From Lachnospiraceae bacterium (GTDB taxonomy: Bacteria > Bacillota > Clostridia > Lachnospirales > Lachnospiraceae), in contig QXWO01000042.1 in the NCBI GenBank assembly GCA_009911035.1, positions 1 to 53,925 of the forward strand: DNA of 53,925 bases, written 5' to 3'. Of this stretch, positions 34,086 to 43,959 are shown one piece after another. Position 1 is the first letter of the stretch; each line of letters starts with the position of its first letter. Under the pieces are notes generated by a model. It had not been told where the DNA came from, did no database searches, and saw nothing but the letters and a program-made list of their open reading frames with translations. The translations under genes and the position numbers were made by a program.

Positions 34086-35888
34086 ATGAAAATGATCAAC
34101 CTTGACAGAAAAAGTATAAAAATTAAATTAGTAACTGCATTTGTGATTACCTCTATAATCCCGATTTTGCTTGTAAATATTATATATTACTACAATACAT
34201 CAAAGCTTGTACAGCAGAATGTGGAGAGCATGACAAAGGCAAATCTTGAGCAGACAAAAGTGAGTCTTGATGTGTGGCTGGATTCCTATGAAGATATTCT
34301 GCTTCAGGTTTATACGGATGATTATATTGTGGAACTGGTTGACAAAATCAATGATGGTGAGGATGTAGCTAATAATAGGAAATTGCTAAGGAAAACATTA
34401 AGGGGATTATTTTATACAAAAGATTATGTGAAGTCAATTTCTATTATTACTGAAAGCGGAGAACTTGCATTTTATGACCAGTTGACGGCATCAACTACGC
34501 AGACATCGTGGTTAGACAGTATTGCTTTATCTCAGACGGAACTATATGAAGAAATCAGCAGTGATAATAAAACACATCTTTTTCCTACCGGAGAAAAAGT
34601 GATTTTTGGAAGTAATTCCTGCTGTTTGTTTCATATAGGACATCGTATCATTGATTACCGGGATGTGCAGAAGAAATGTGGGATTGTTATAGTAAGTATT
34701 GATGTAAAACTTTTGGAAGAAGTCTGTGGGACACCTGCAAAAAATGGATTGAATTTTATTGTGGATAGCAGCGGGTATTTGGTATCCTGTGCAAATTCAA
34801 ATGAAGTTGGAAAAAATGTCGTTGCTGGATGTGTAAGTGAGGAAGAAAAAATAACTGCTTATCAGGAGATTGCAAGAGAGACAGAACTTTTTGGAAACAG
34901 GGAAATATCCATTTATTCGGTGTATGATGAAAAAACGGGATGGGAGATCATTCGTGCAACAGATCAGGATGTGCTTGTTCAGGGGCTTCAGGTTCAGCAA
35001 AAGATGCTGGGTTTTATCATAATTCTTTCTCTTCTTGTGGTTTTACTCATTATGGTTAGTCAAGTGACACGAATGACAGGTTCTATAAAACGAGTAGTGG
35101 AAACGATGAGAAAGGCAGGAAAAGGTGACTTAACGGTTCATGTGGCGCACGATGAGACAAGGCCTACAGAGATAGAGATTATTGCAGAAGAATTTAATTC
35201 GATGATGGACAAATTAAAAAAGTCAATTGAGAAGCAGAAGAATGCAGAAATTACAGCGTTGGAAGCGCAGATTAATCCGCATTTTCTTTATAATACATTG
35301 GATACAATCAATTGGATTGCTATTGACAAGGACGAGTATGAGATCAGCAATATGATTGCAACACTTGCCCGGATATTGAGATATGGAATTTCTGACAGTA
35401 ATGGGATTGTAAAAATAAGGGATGAAATTGATTGGTTAAAACAGTATATTTTTCTTCAGCAGACTAAATTGAAAAATTCTTTTGAATGTTATATAGATGT
35501 AGAACCGGAACTTATGAATTTATCAATACACAAGCTGCTTTTACAGCCATTTGTTGAGAATGCAATTCTGCATGGATTTGAGGGGGTTGACAGGGAACAT
35601 CGTTTACAGATGTGTATGAAGAGAGAGTCTGATTTCATAAAAATAGAGATAGCGGATAATGGTTGTGGAATTTCTCCTGAAAAAGTACAGGAGATGAATG
35701 AAGGAATATTTAAGAAAACGGATGATAAAAACCATATCGGGATGGAAAATGCGATTACAAGGCTGCATATGTATTACGGGGAAAGTGTAAATGTTCTAAT
35801 AGAGAGCGAACAAGGAAGGGGAACAGCAGTAAGGATTTGGATTCCGATAACAGGAGGTGAGAACATTCATGAAGGCAGTAGTAATTGA
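34086..35888 (+). CDS. YesM-type sensor histidine kinase
   Basis: 600 residues from the ATG at 34086 (GGGGAGG site). A first membrane segment (about 13-34), an extracellular Cache-like sensor of about 260 residues, a second membrane segment (about 305-325) and a HAMP linker come first. The His_kinase domain has the acceptor His399 in INPHFLYNTLD, and a HATPase domain follows (QPFVENAILHGF, DNGCGIS). It senses an extracellular signal, probably a saccharide or its binding protein, and phosphorylates the next gene product. The two genes overlap by 20 bases. Confidence 0.9.
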   Translation: MKMINLDRKSIKIKLVTAFVITSIIPILLVNIIYYYNTSKLVQQNVESMTKANLEQTKVSLDVWLDSYEDILLQVYTDDYIVELVDKINDGEDVANNRKLLRKTLRGLFYTKDYVKSISIITESGELAFYDQLTASTTQTSWLDSIALSQTELYEEISSDNKTHLFPTGEKVIFGSNSCCLFHIGHRIIDYRDVQKKCGIVIVSIDVKLLEEVCGTPAKNGLNFIVDSSGYLVSCANSNEVGKNVVAGCVSEEEKITAYQEIARETELFGNREISIYSVYDEKTGWEIIRATDQDVLVQGLQVQQKMLGFIIILSLLVVLLIMVSQVTRMTGSIKRVVETMRKAGKGDLTVHVAHDETRPTEIEIIAEEFNSMMDKLKKSIEKQKNAEITALEAQINPHFLYNTLDTINWIAIDKDEYEISNMIATLARILRYGISDSNGIVKIRDEIDWLKQYIFLQQTKLKNSFECYIDVEPELMNLSIHKLLLQPFVENAILHGFEGVDREHRLQMCMKRESDFIKIEIADNGCGISPEKVQEMNEGIFKKTDDKNHIGMENAITRLHMYYGESVNVLIESEQGRGTAVRIWIPITGGENIHEGSSN

Positions 35889-37401
35889 AGATGAGATATT
35901 GATCAGAGAGGGGCTTTGCAAATTGTTGAAAAAGATGTTTCCCGAAATTGAAGTTACGGGTACTGCGGGTAACGGACAGGAAGGGCTCCTTTGTATAGAA
36001 AGAGATAAGCCGGATATGATTATTACCGATATCAGGATGCCGATTATGGATGGCCTGGAAATGATCACAAAAATGCAGGAATCAGGGTTATGCCCTAAGA
36101 TAATTGTTTTGACTGCATATTCGGAATTTTCCTACGCCCAGCAGGCTGTAAAACTGGGGGTAAATGATTATATCATTAAACCTGTAGTTGTTCAGGAATT
36201 TGTCCGGACGATTCGGAAAATACAGAATCTATATGAGCAGGAACAAAAAAGGACGCCGGACACAATGGGAAACTTGGAAAATATAGTATCGGGTATTTTA
36301 TATGGAACTTCTGTATTGGATGAAGAAATGGAAAGCTTTCTGGATAAAAAATATGGAATTGAGAAAGATATGCCGTTGATAGAACTGCTCGTCTATCTGG
36401 GAGAGGGGTATGAGGCTGAGCGGGAAAGAAAACGGAAGGAAATGTGTCAGATATTAAAGCAGAAAGAAGTAAAGTACTGTCTGGTAGACATGGAGTATGA
36501 TAAGGTAATTCTTGCGCTGGTCTATGGTTATTCGTCCAGGCGGGATATAGAACGCTGGTATCAAAATCAGATTTTATTTCAGAACAGGGGAGAGAGGAAG
36601 CAGAAAGTCAGTTATGGAATGCTGGAAGTATCGGGAGCGTGTGAAATCAGGGAAGGATATCAGAAACTTCTTCCATATATGGACTGGAATATTATTTTAG
36701 GCGCAGATATTTTAATATCATATCCTCAGATAACAGATGTCCAGACAGAAGTCTGCATTTATCCAGTGGAATTGGAAAATCAGATTAAGGTTGCAATCTG
36801 CATGGGAGAAAATGAGAAAGTCAGGGAAATTCTCCGGAGGTTCCATAATTATTTTTTAAACGGACATGTTTATTCTCCGAAAGAGATAAAAGAATCTTAT
36901 GTGCGTTTTCAGTGGTCTGTTTTAAATATTGCAAAAGAAGTTGGCTGCATTGATTATAAAGGCATTGACCAGAAAAAGCTTTTGGATTCTATTATGAATG
37001 CAAAGACAGAACGTGAATTGGAAAAGACATTTGAAAAAGTACTCTGCTGCATGAATGTCTCAGCTAAGGAAACAGGAGCAGTGAGTCTTGCTGTAAAAAA
37101 GGCACAGAGTATGATTCATGAGTTTTATGCGGATGGAATTACATTAAATGAAATTGCAGACAGGTTAAATTTAACACAGGAGTATCTCGGCACGCAATTC
37201 CATAAGGAATTAGGGGAAAATTTTAGTACTTATATCCGCAATTACCGCCTGGCAAAGGCAAAAGAGATGTTGATAGGAACACAGTTGAAGCAATATGAAA
37301 TATCGGAAAAAGTGGGATATTCAGATGCAAAGTATTTTGCCAGGGTATTTAAAGAATGTGTCGGCATGTCGCCTGCCGAGTATAGAAAATCGAATCGATA
37401 A
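35869..37401 (+). CDS. YesN-type AraC response regulator
   Basis: 510 residues. A receiver domain (Asp54 in ITDIRMPIMDG), a long middle region of unknown fold, and a C-terminal AraC-type double helix-turn-helix (ITLNEIADRLNLTQEYLG, then KVGYSDAKYFARVFKECVG). It should activate the downstream sugar importer once phosphorylated. The start at 35869 follows GGAGG. The repeated element before this operon and before the binding-protein gene is the likely binding site. Confidence 0.92.
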   Translation: MKAVVIEDEILIREGLCKLLKKMFPEIEVTGTAGNGQEGLLCIERDKPDMIITDIRMPIMDGLEMITKMQESGLCPKIIVLTAYSEFSYAQQAVKLGVNDYIIKPVVVQEFVRTIRKIQNLYEQEQKRTPDTMGNLENIVSGILYGTSVLDEEMESFLDKKYGIEKDMPLIELLVYLGEGYEAERERKRKEMCQILKQKEVKYCLVDMEYDKVILALVYGYSSRRDIERWYQNQILFQNRGERKQKVSYGMLEVSGACEIREGYQKLLPYMDWNIILGADILISYPQITDVQTEVCIYPVELENQIKVAICMGENEKVREILRRFHNYFLNGHVYSPKEIKESYVRFQWSVLNIAKEVGCIDYKGIDQKKLLDSIMNAKTERELEKTFEKVLCCMNVSAKETGAVSLAVKKAQSMIHEFYADGITLNEIADRLNLTQEYLGTQFHKELGENFSTYIRNYRLAKAKEMLIGTQLKQYEISEKVGYSDAKYFARVFKECVGMSPAEYRKSNR

Positions 37402-37428
37402 ATTGGCTGAACAGATCTATGCGGTCAG

Positions 37429-37491
37429 CTTAGATTTTTTATCCTTTTTCATTTTTTTACTGTTTTGGAAAGAAATAAAAAGCAGTATGAT
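37429..37491 (+). promoter_or_regulatory. Shared regulatory element and promoter of the second sugar importer
   Basis: The second copy of the 24-base element (37429-37452, one substitution relative to 34006-34029), followed after a T-rich stretch by AGCAG and TATGAT (37486-37491). The start-to--10 distance is 57 bases, against 56 in the first copy. Confidence 0.65.
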
Positions 37492-37547
37492 AGATTCATC
37501 AAGAGGAACACTGACTATGGAAAAGGGTTTCAGTAAGGAGGAAAGTA

Positions 37548-38858
37548 ATGAAAAGGAAAAAAATAACCGCATTATTTGCAGTTTTAGCAATGACTGCAAG
37601 TTTGGTCGCAGGATGTGGATCATCAGGAAGTACTGAGGATTCTGCAGTATCAGTTGATGAAGGAACAACAGCAGGTGAAGAAGCATCGGTTAATGAAGGA
37701 AGTGAAGAGGAGCCTGCCCCGGAAGCAGAATCTGCCGGTGATGCAGAGGCAGTAACAATTTGGTATTATTGGGAGACAGAAGGCCATCAGGTTGCATTGG
37801 ATCAGGTCATTCAGGAGTACAATGCATCACAGGGCAATTATGAAGTTACGGCTAAGTATGTGCCATTTGCAGATTTTAAGAAACAGTTATCTATTGGTGC
37901 GTCAGCAGATGAACTGCCGGATATTGCTATTTTGGATTCACCGGATCACGCATCTTATGTGGAAATGGGGATTTTTGAGGATATAACCGGGAAATTTGAT
38001 GTTGGAAATTATTACGAAGGAACCGTAAACTCTTGTACAGTAGACGGCAAATTGTATGGCGTACCATTTGGGGTAAACTGTCTGGCATTGTATTATAATG
38101 AGGATATGCTGAGTGCGGCAGGCTGCGAAGTTCCCACCACTTGGGATGAATTAATGGCTACAGCAAAGGCGCTGACAACTGACAGCGTTACAGGACTTGC
38201 ACTTTGCAGTGTCCAGAATGAGGAAGGGACATTCAACTTTGTTCCATGGCTTTGGTCAACAGGAGCTACTTCTTATGACATAAATAATGAAAATGGTATC
38301 AGAGCTTTATCATTTATTCAGAGTTTGATCAATGAAGGAGTTATGAGTAAAGAATGTATTAACTGGACGCAGGGTGATGTTATGAACCAGTTTATTGCAG
38401 GTAATGTGGCAATGATGGAGAACGGGCCATGGCAGATTCCTACTATGCAGTCAGAGGCTCCTGATCTGAACTGGAAAGTAACTCTGATTCCGAAGGATAC
38501 TGACTATTCTTCTGTACTTGGAGGAGAGAACTACGCAGTGATCAATGGCGGAAACGTAGAAGGTGCCTTAGCTTTCCTGACATATGCGACATCTGAAGAG
38601 AAGGTAAAATTCATGATGGATAAATTCGGGTATATCTCTGCGGATAAGACAATTGCAGAAAATCAGTTTGAAGCAGATTCTCCTTACCAGCCATTTGTTG
38701 AAGAACTGAATTACGCAATGCCCAGAGGCCCGCTGGCTGAATGGCCGAGTGTATCTGATGCGATTTCACTGGCATTCAATCAGGTGATCACAGGAACGGC
38801 AACACCGGAAGATGCGGCGGCGCAGGCTCAGGCAACAATTGATGGTATAGTAAAATAA
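37548..38858 (+). CDS. ABC sugar importer, solute-binding lipoprotein
   Basis: 436 residues. A lipoprotein signal with VAGC lipobox (Cys at about 23) is followed by a Ser/Glu-rich linker and a family 1 binding domain. It delivers an oligosaccharide to the next two permeases. It is separated from them by a strong stem-loop, like the binding protein at 2.9 kb, but the two binding proteins are clearly different in sequence. Expression is probably driven by the YesN-type regulator. Confidence 0.92.
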   Translation: MKRKKITALFAVLAMTASLVAGCGSSGSTEDSAVSVDEGTTAGEEASVNEGSEEEPAPEAESAGDAEAVTIWYYWETEGHQVALDQVIQEYNASQGNYEVTAKYVPFADFKKQLSIGASADELPDIAILDSPDHASYVEMGIFEDITGKFDVGNYYEGTVNSCTVDGKLYGVPFGVNCLALYYNEDMLSAAGCEVPTTWDELMATAKALTTDSVTGLALCSVQNEEGTFNFVPWLWSTGATSYDINNENGIRALSFIQSLINEGVMSKECINWTQGDVMNQFIAGNVAMMENGPWQIPTMQSEAPDLNWKVTLIPKDTDYSSVLGGENYAVINGGNVEGALAFLTYATSEEKVKFMMDKFGYISADKTIAENQFEADSPYQPFVEELNYAMPRGPLAEWPSVSDAISLAFNQVITGTATPEDAAAQAQATIDGIVK

Positions 38859-38866
38859 AACGAGAG

Positions 38867-38921
38867 ATAGCTGCTACGCAGGGGATTGCACGATATTATT
38901 CTGTGTGGCAGCTATTTTTTT
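38867..38921 (+). terminator. Intercistronic stem-loop after the binding-protein gene
   Basis: A 15-bp stem with two G-U pairs (38867-38881 with 38901-38915) followed by a T-run, 20 bases before the permease start. It looks like a partial terminator that raises binding-protein level over permease level. Confidence 0.8.
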
Positions 38922-38940
38922 ACATTAAAGGAGGCATTTC

Positions 38941-39840
38941 ATGAAAAAAATTAGAAAAATGTTTCGGTATGAGAATGTAGGAATGCTTTTTGTCCTCCCT
39001 GCTTTTTTATATATGTTGGTTTTTGTCGGTTATCCAATCATACGCAATATCATTTTGAGCTTTCAGGATGTAGGTGCAGGTAATCTTGTCCGCGGAACAA
39101 AGAATTTTATTATGTTTGATAATTATTTAGAACTTTTTAAGGACAGCGTTTTTAGAACCTCATTATTTAATACACTCCGATATACGATTTTATGTTTAGT
39201 TTTCCAATTTATTATTGGCTTTATCCTTGCTCTTTTTTTTAACCAGAGGTTTACGCTGGCAAAGCCAATCAGGGGAATATTGCTGGTGCCATGGATGATA
39301 CCGGTTACGGTTACTGCATTAATGTTTAAACTTTTGTTTGCAACTGACATTGGCGTTATAAATTATATTTTAAGGAGCCTTCACCTGATCAATAAAAATA
39401 TTGAATGGCTGACTACTCCGGGAACAGCAATGCTTGCTTTGATCTGTGCGAACGTGTGGATCGGAATCCCGTTCAATATGATTCTGATTTCAACCGGTCT
39501 TACAACAATTCCGAAGGAACTATATGAGAGCGCTTCTATTGATGGCGCAAATAAAGTACAGACCTTTTTTAGCATTACACTCCCGCTGTTAAAACCGACG
39601 ATTGAATCGGTATTGATTCTTGGTTTCATTTATACTTTTAAGGTATATGACCTGGTTTATGTTATGACAAGCGGAGGGCCGGTTAATTCAACGCATATGC
39701 TTTCCACCTATTCGTATAAACTGTCATTTGAAATGTTTAAGTACAGTAAGGGGTCTGCTGTCGCTAATGTACTGCTGGCAATATTGCTGGTTGTTGGTAT
39801 TTTTTATATCAAAGTCACAACAAGCGGGGAGGAAGAATGA
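38941..39840 (+). CDS. ABC sugar importer permease (MalF type)
   Basis: 299 residues, about six membrane segments, and the EAA-like loop YESASIDGANKVQTFF. It partners with the following permease, which overlaps it by the ATGA of stop and start. A GGAGG site precedes the ATG. No ATPase is encoded in the operon. Confidence 0.92.
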   Translation: MKKIRKMFRYENVGMLFVLPAFLYMLVFVGYPIIRNIILSFQDVGAGNLVRGTKNFIMFDNYLELFKDSVFRTSLFNTLRYTILCLVFQFIIGFILALFFNQRFTLAKPIRGILLVPWMIPVTVTALMFKLLFATDIGVINYILRSLHLINKNIEWLTTPGTAMLALICANVWIGIPFNMILISTGLTTIPKELYESASIDGANKVQTFFSITLPLLKPTIESVLILGFIYTFKVYDLVYVMTSGGPVNSTHMLSTYSYKLSFEMFKYSKGSAVANVLLAILLVVGIFYIKVTTSGEEE

Positions 39841-40688
39841 TGGATGAGGAAAAGAAATTAACAAGAAAAAGGAATATTCTGTTTAGCGTTGTTTCGGTAG
39901 TGATTTTATGTATTCTTCTGTTCCCGCTATATTGGGCGCTTATTACTTCTTTGAAAACAGAACAGGAAATATTCCAAAATCCGCCGACTTTTTATCCGCA
40001 TGTCCTTAATTCAAAATCTTATGCGGCACAAGTGGAAACCGGTGATTTTAATATGTTCCGTTCCTTTGCAAACAGTTTCCTGATATCAGTCGGGGCTACT
40101 GTGATTGCAGTTTTATTGGCTGTACCTGCTTCTTATGGTATTGCGAAGTATCACTTTAAGGGAAGAAAGGTCATGCTGTTGTCGTTTTTGGTCACACAGA
40201 TGCTTCCGGTATCAGTACTTTTGACACCCATGTTTATTATGTTTAAAAATATGCATGTATATAATACGTGGGTTGCGGCTGTACTGGCTGATGCAACAAT
40301 AGGAATCCCTTTTTCCGTACTAATATTGAAGAATTATTTTTCATCAATACCAAAGGATTTGGAGGAAGCGGCTTATCTGGATGGATGCAATAAATTCACA
40401 GCGTTTATCAGAATACTGATTCCGATTGCAAAGCCGGGAGTTATGGTCTGTGCAATTTTCTCTTTCCTCTATGCATGGGGGGATCTTGCATACGGGATGA
40501 CATTTATTTTAGATCAGGAAAAGCGTCCGATTACCGCTGGGATATTTAACTTTATGGGGCAGTACGGAACGAAATGGAGTTATTTGACTGCTTTTGCTGT
40601 AGTAACCATTATTCCGGTGGCATTAATATTCATTTTTATGCAGAAATATATTGTAAGCGGCATGACAAGCGGTGCAGTGAAAGGATAA
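39837..40688 (+). CDS. ABC sugar importer permease (MalG type)
   Basis: 283 residues with about six membrane segments and the EAA loop EEAAYLDGCNKFTAFIR. It completes the channel. The GH31 enzyme gene follows after 21 bases, so transport and hydrolysis of the same sugar are probably coupled. Confidence 0.92.
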   Translation: MMDEEKKLTRKRNILFSVVSVVILCILLFPLYWALITSLKTEQEIFQNPPTFYPHVLNSKSYAAQVETGDFNMFRSFANSFLISVGATVIAVLLAVPASYGIAKYHFKGRKVMLLSFLVTQMLPVSVLLTPMFIMFKNMHVYNTWVAAVLADATIGIPFSVLILKNYFSSIPKDLEEAAYLDGCNKFTAFIRILIPIAKPGVMVCAIFSFLYAWGDLAYGMTFILDQEKRPITAGIFNFMGQYGTKWSYLTAFAVVTIIPVALIFIFMQKYIVSGMTSGAVKG

Positions 40689-40709
40689 CAGTTGGCAGGA
40701 GGAAAAGAT

Positions 40710-42737
40710 ATGCTGGATATAAAAAAGGAAAAATTGATCTTTCATTATGATACAGAGGAAGTGTGGATAGAACCATGGGGAGCGAATGCGCTCCGGGTTC
40801 GTGCCACAAAAGAGCATAAAATGCCTGAAGAAGATTGGGCATTGCATGAGCGTGGAAATGCCGAATGCGAAATTGTATATACGCAGCAGGGGGCAAGGAT
40901 TACCAATGGAAAAATCTGCGCTGAAATAACAAAGCTTGGTAAAATCATGATTTATAATTCAATTGGCAGACTGCTCTTAGAAGAATATTGTAGAAACAGG
41001 AGAGATATACTGGATAAAAAATGCAGTGCAATTGAAGTGGAGGCACGGGAGTTTAAGCCAATACTGGGAGGGGATTATCACCTGACCATGAGATTTGAAT
41101 CAGTGGATAAAGAGGAAAGAATTTATGGAATGGGGCAGTACCAGCAGCCTTATTTGGATCTGAAGGGTCTAGACCTGGAACTGGCACATCGTAATTCTCA
41201 GGCGAGCGTACCCTTCGCCATTTCATCTTTGGGCTATGGTTTTTTGTGGAATAATCCGGGAGTTGGGCGAGCGGTTTTTGGGAAGAATATCATGAGCTTT
41301 GAAGCATATTCCACCAAAGCATTAGATTATTGGGTAGTGGCTGGAGATGCACCTTCGGAAATTGAGGAAGCATATGCGGAAGTAACCGGAAAAGTTCCTA
41401 TGATGCCGGAATATGGGCTTGGTTTCTGGCAGTGTAAACTCCGTTATCAGACACAGGAAGAACTTCTGGAAGTGGCGAGGGAATATAAGAGAAGGAACCT
41501 TCCCATTGATCTGATCGTCATTGATTTCTTCCATTGGCCGAAGCAGGGGGAGTGGAAATTTGACCCGGTATATTGGCCTGATCCTGATGCCATGGTTCGG
41601 GAATTGAAGGAAATGGGGATTGAACTGATGGTGTCTATCTGGCCGACAGTAGATAAAACCTGTGAGAACTATGGGGAAATGTTGGAAAAAGGATATCTTA
41701 TCAGTACAGAAAGAGGATTCCGCGTGGGGTTGGATTTCCAGGGAGCTACGATTCACTTTGATGCCACAAATCCGGCGGCAAGAGAATACGTCTGGGGCAA
41801 GGCGAAACAGAATTATTATGAGAAAGGAATCAAAGTATTCTGGCTGGATGAGGCAGAACCTGAATATACGGCATATGATTTTGATAATTATCGTTATCAT
41901 ATGGGTACAAATCTCCGGATCGGAAATATTTATCCGGTTGATTATGCAAAAACTTTTTATGAAGGTATGGAAAAAGAAGGTCAGCGAAATATCGTGAATC
42001 TTCTCCGGTGTGCATGGGCGGGCAGCCAAAGGTATGGGGCTCTTGTCTGGTCCGGGGATATTGCATCAAGTTTTGAAAGCATGAGGAATCAGCTTGCAGC
42101 AGGGCTGAATATGGGAATTGCAGGCATTCCATGGTGGACAACAGATATAGGGGGATTCCATGGCGGAAATCCAGACGACCCGGAATTCAGAGAACTTTTT
42201 GTGCGCTGGTTTGAATGGGGAACTTTCTGTCCGGTCATGCGCCTCCATGGAGACAGGGAACCAAGGCAGCCCCAATATGGAACCACAGGCGGAGCATCGT
42301 GCTGTTCCGGTGCGGCGAACGAAGTGTGGAGTTATGGTGAAGAGGTCTATGATATTTGTAGAAAATATATGGAATTAAGGGAGCGGATGAGGCCATATAC
42401 AAGAAGTATTATGAAAGAAGCTCATAGGAAGGGAACTCCGATCATGCGGACGCTCTTCTATATGTATCCGGATGATCCGGTGTGCTGGGAAATAGAAGAT
42501 GAGTATTTCTATGGGCCAGATGTGTTGGTGGCTCCAATTCTTTATGCAAAGCAGCGCACTCGTACCGTTTATCTTCCGAAGGGTGAATGGTGGATCGATT
42601 ATGCAACTGGGAGAGAGTATGAAGGAGGGCAGATGATAAAGGCAGATGCGCCATTAAAAATAATTCCTGTGTTTATAAAAAAAGATAGGGTTCAAGCCTT
42701 TGGTTCATTGGACTTTTGGGAGAAAAAGACTGTTTAA
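40710..42737 (+). CDS. GH31 glycoside hydrolase, alpha-xylosidase-like
   Basis: 675 residues from the ATG at 40710 (AGGAGG site). An N-terminal beta-sandwich precedes the TIM barrel. The nucleophile is Asp380 in FWLDEAEPE and the likely acid/base is Asp450 in WSGDIASSF. The later GIPWWTTDIGGFHGG segment is typical of alpha-xylosidase-like members. There is no signal peptide, so it acts on imported oligosaccharides, releasing an alpha-linked sugar, perhaps xylose. The substrate is inferred from motifs and from the neighbouring xylulokinase-like gene. Confidence 0.85.
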   Translation: MLDIKKEKLIFHYDTEEVWIEPWGANALRVRATKEHKMPEEDWALHERGNAECEIVYTQQGARITNGKICAEITKLGKIMIYNSIGRLLLEEYCRNRRDILDKKCSAIEVEAREFKPILGGDYHLTMRFESVDKEERIYGMGQYQQPYLDLKGLDLELAHRNSQASVPFAISSLGYGFLWNNPGVGRAVFGKNIMSFEAYSTKALDYWVVAGDAPSEIEEAYAEVTGKVPMMPEYGLGFWQCKLRYQTQEELLEVAREYKRRNLPIDLIVIDFFHWPKQGEWKFDPVYWPDPDAMVRELKEMGIELMVSIWPTVDKTCENYGEMLEKGYLISTERGFRVGLDFQGATIHFDATNPAAREYVWGKAKQNYYEKGIKVFWLDEAEPEYTAYDFDNYRYHMGTNLRIGNIYPVDYAKTFYEGMEKEGQRNIVNLLRCAWAGSQRYGALVWSGDIASSFESMRNQLAAGLNMGIAGIPWWTTDIGGFHGGNPDDPEFRELFVRWFEWGTFCPVMRLHGDREPRQPQYGTTGGASCCSGAANEVWSYGEEVYDICRKYMELRERMRPYTRSIMKEAHRKGTPIMRTLFYMYPDDPVCWEIEDEYFYGPDVLVAPILYAKQRTRTVYLPKGEWWIDYATGREYEGGQMIKADAPLKIIPVFIKKDRVQAFGSLDFWEKKTV

Positions 42738-42809
42738 AGAAAAAGTACTTTGAAATGAAATAAGCATATTGCATAAAAACTATATCTAAATCATGGTGAT
42801 AACTACAAA

Positions 42810-42838
42810 TTGACAAGCGCATGGTATAGTGGTAGTAT
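42810..42838 (+). promoter_or_regulatory. Promoter of the LacI-controlled operon
   Basis: TTGACA (42810-42815) and TAGTAT (42833-42838) with 17-base spacing. Confidence 0.65.
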
Positions 42839-42841
42839 AAA

Positions 42842-42867
42842 TTTAACACGTGTAAACTAACGCGTAA
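42842..42867. promoter_or_regulatory. Candidate LacI-type operators
   Basis: TTTAACACGTGTAAA (42842-42856) has a perfect ACACGTGT core, and TAACGCGTAA (42858-42867) has a CG-centred core. Both have the layout of LacI-family sites and lie at the transcription start, so autoregulation is likely. Confidence 0.5.
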
Positions 42868-42890
42868 GGCAGGAAGAAAGAGAGTATCTG

Positions 42891-43940
42891 ATGGAAAAAA
42901 TTACGCGGATGACGCTGGAGGAAATTTCAGAACAGATTGGGATCTCCAGAACTACGATCTACAAGGTTCTCAAAGACAAGGGGAATGTCAGTGAAAAAAC
43001 CAGGGCTGTTGTGATGGAGGCTTTAGAGAAGTACCATTATGTTGAAAACAAAAACGCGCGCAATCTTGCCCTGAACAGGCAGTACGCCATTGGTTACGCA
43101 GGGTTCCGGTCTAAGAGCGCCGCATACTTTTCGACGGAAGTCAGAAAGGGGATCAGCAGGGCAGTGCAGGAATTTGGGGATGACGGGTTAAGCATCCTTG
43201 TTTCTGAATTTGATTTGGAAAATCCGTGGCAGCAGTTGGAAGAGGTGGAGCGGATGCTGGCACAGGGGGCGGAAAGCTTCGTGCTGGCCTATTCGGACAG
43301 CAGGGTAATCGAGGAGATTATTGACAGGCTTGAAAACCGTGGATGCAGGTTTGTGCTCCTTAGCCGTGATTTGGTCAAGGCTCATGAAAATTATTATGTG
43401 GGCGTAGATTATTATAAAAGCGGCCTTCTGGCGGCAGAGCTTTTAGGAAAAATGGTTTCGGGAAAGGGCCGGATTTTCATTCCGGTGACGCCGGAGTATC
43501 ATGACAATCAGGACATTCAGGCCAGATTAAAGGGATTTTTGGACAAAATGAAAGGGTATCCTGGCTGTGAAGTCCTTCCTGCTGTTCATGATCTGATGGA
43601 AGGGGATGCTATTTACCGGGCGGTGTCCGGCTGTGTAAATTCCCAGCCTTATCTTTCAGGAATTTTCGATCTTACATACAGACTGGACATGACGGCAAGG
43701 GCGCTTAAGGATTTGGGCAGGGAGGATATTAAGCTGGTAGGCTTTGACCTGTTTGGAGAGATTGAGCAGGATATTGCCGCCGGGGTGATAGATGCTGTGG
43801 TTTATCAGGATCTGAGCCGGCAGGCGTATCTTGGGATCAAAATTTTATTTGAAGAAATGTGCTATGGAATACGGCATGAGGAAAAAAAGTTTTATTCCAA
43901 GCTGGAAATTGTTATGAGTGAGAACCTGTGTTATTTTTAG
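42891..43940 (+). CDS. LacI-family transcriptional regulator
   Basis: 349 residues. The helix-turn-helix TLEEISEQIGISRTTIYKVL and hinge (about 8-60) are followed by a periplasmic-binding-protein-like sensor domain. It probably represses its own operon with the kinase and isomerase until a pentose or related sugar binds. The first gene of the operon, it ends 19 bases before the kinase. Confidence 0.9.
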   Translation: MEKITRMTLEEISEQIGISRTTIYKVLKDKGNVSEKTRAVVMEALEKYHYVENKNARNLALNRQYAIGYAGFRSKSAAYFSTEVRKGISRAVQEFGDDGLSILVSEFDLENPWQQLEEVERMLAQGAESFVLAYSDSRVIEEIIDRLENRGCRFVLLSRDLVKAHENYYVGVDYYKSGLLAAELLGKMVSGKGRIFIPVTPEYHDNQDIQARLKGFLDKMKGYPGCEVLPAVHDLMEGDAIYRAVSGCVNSQPYLSGIFDLTYRLDMTARALKDLGREDIKLVGFDLFGEIEQDIAAGVIDAVVYQDLSRQAYLGIKILFEEMCYGIRHEEKKFYSKLEIVMSENLCYF

Positions 43941-43959
43941 AAAAAAGAGGAGGTTTATT

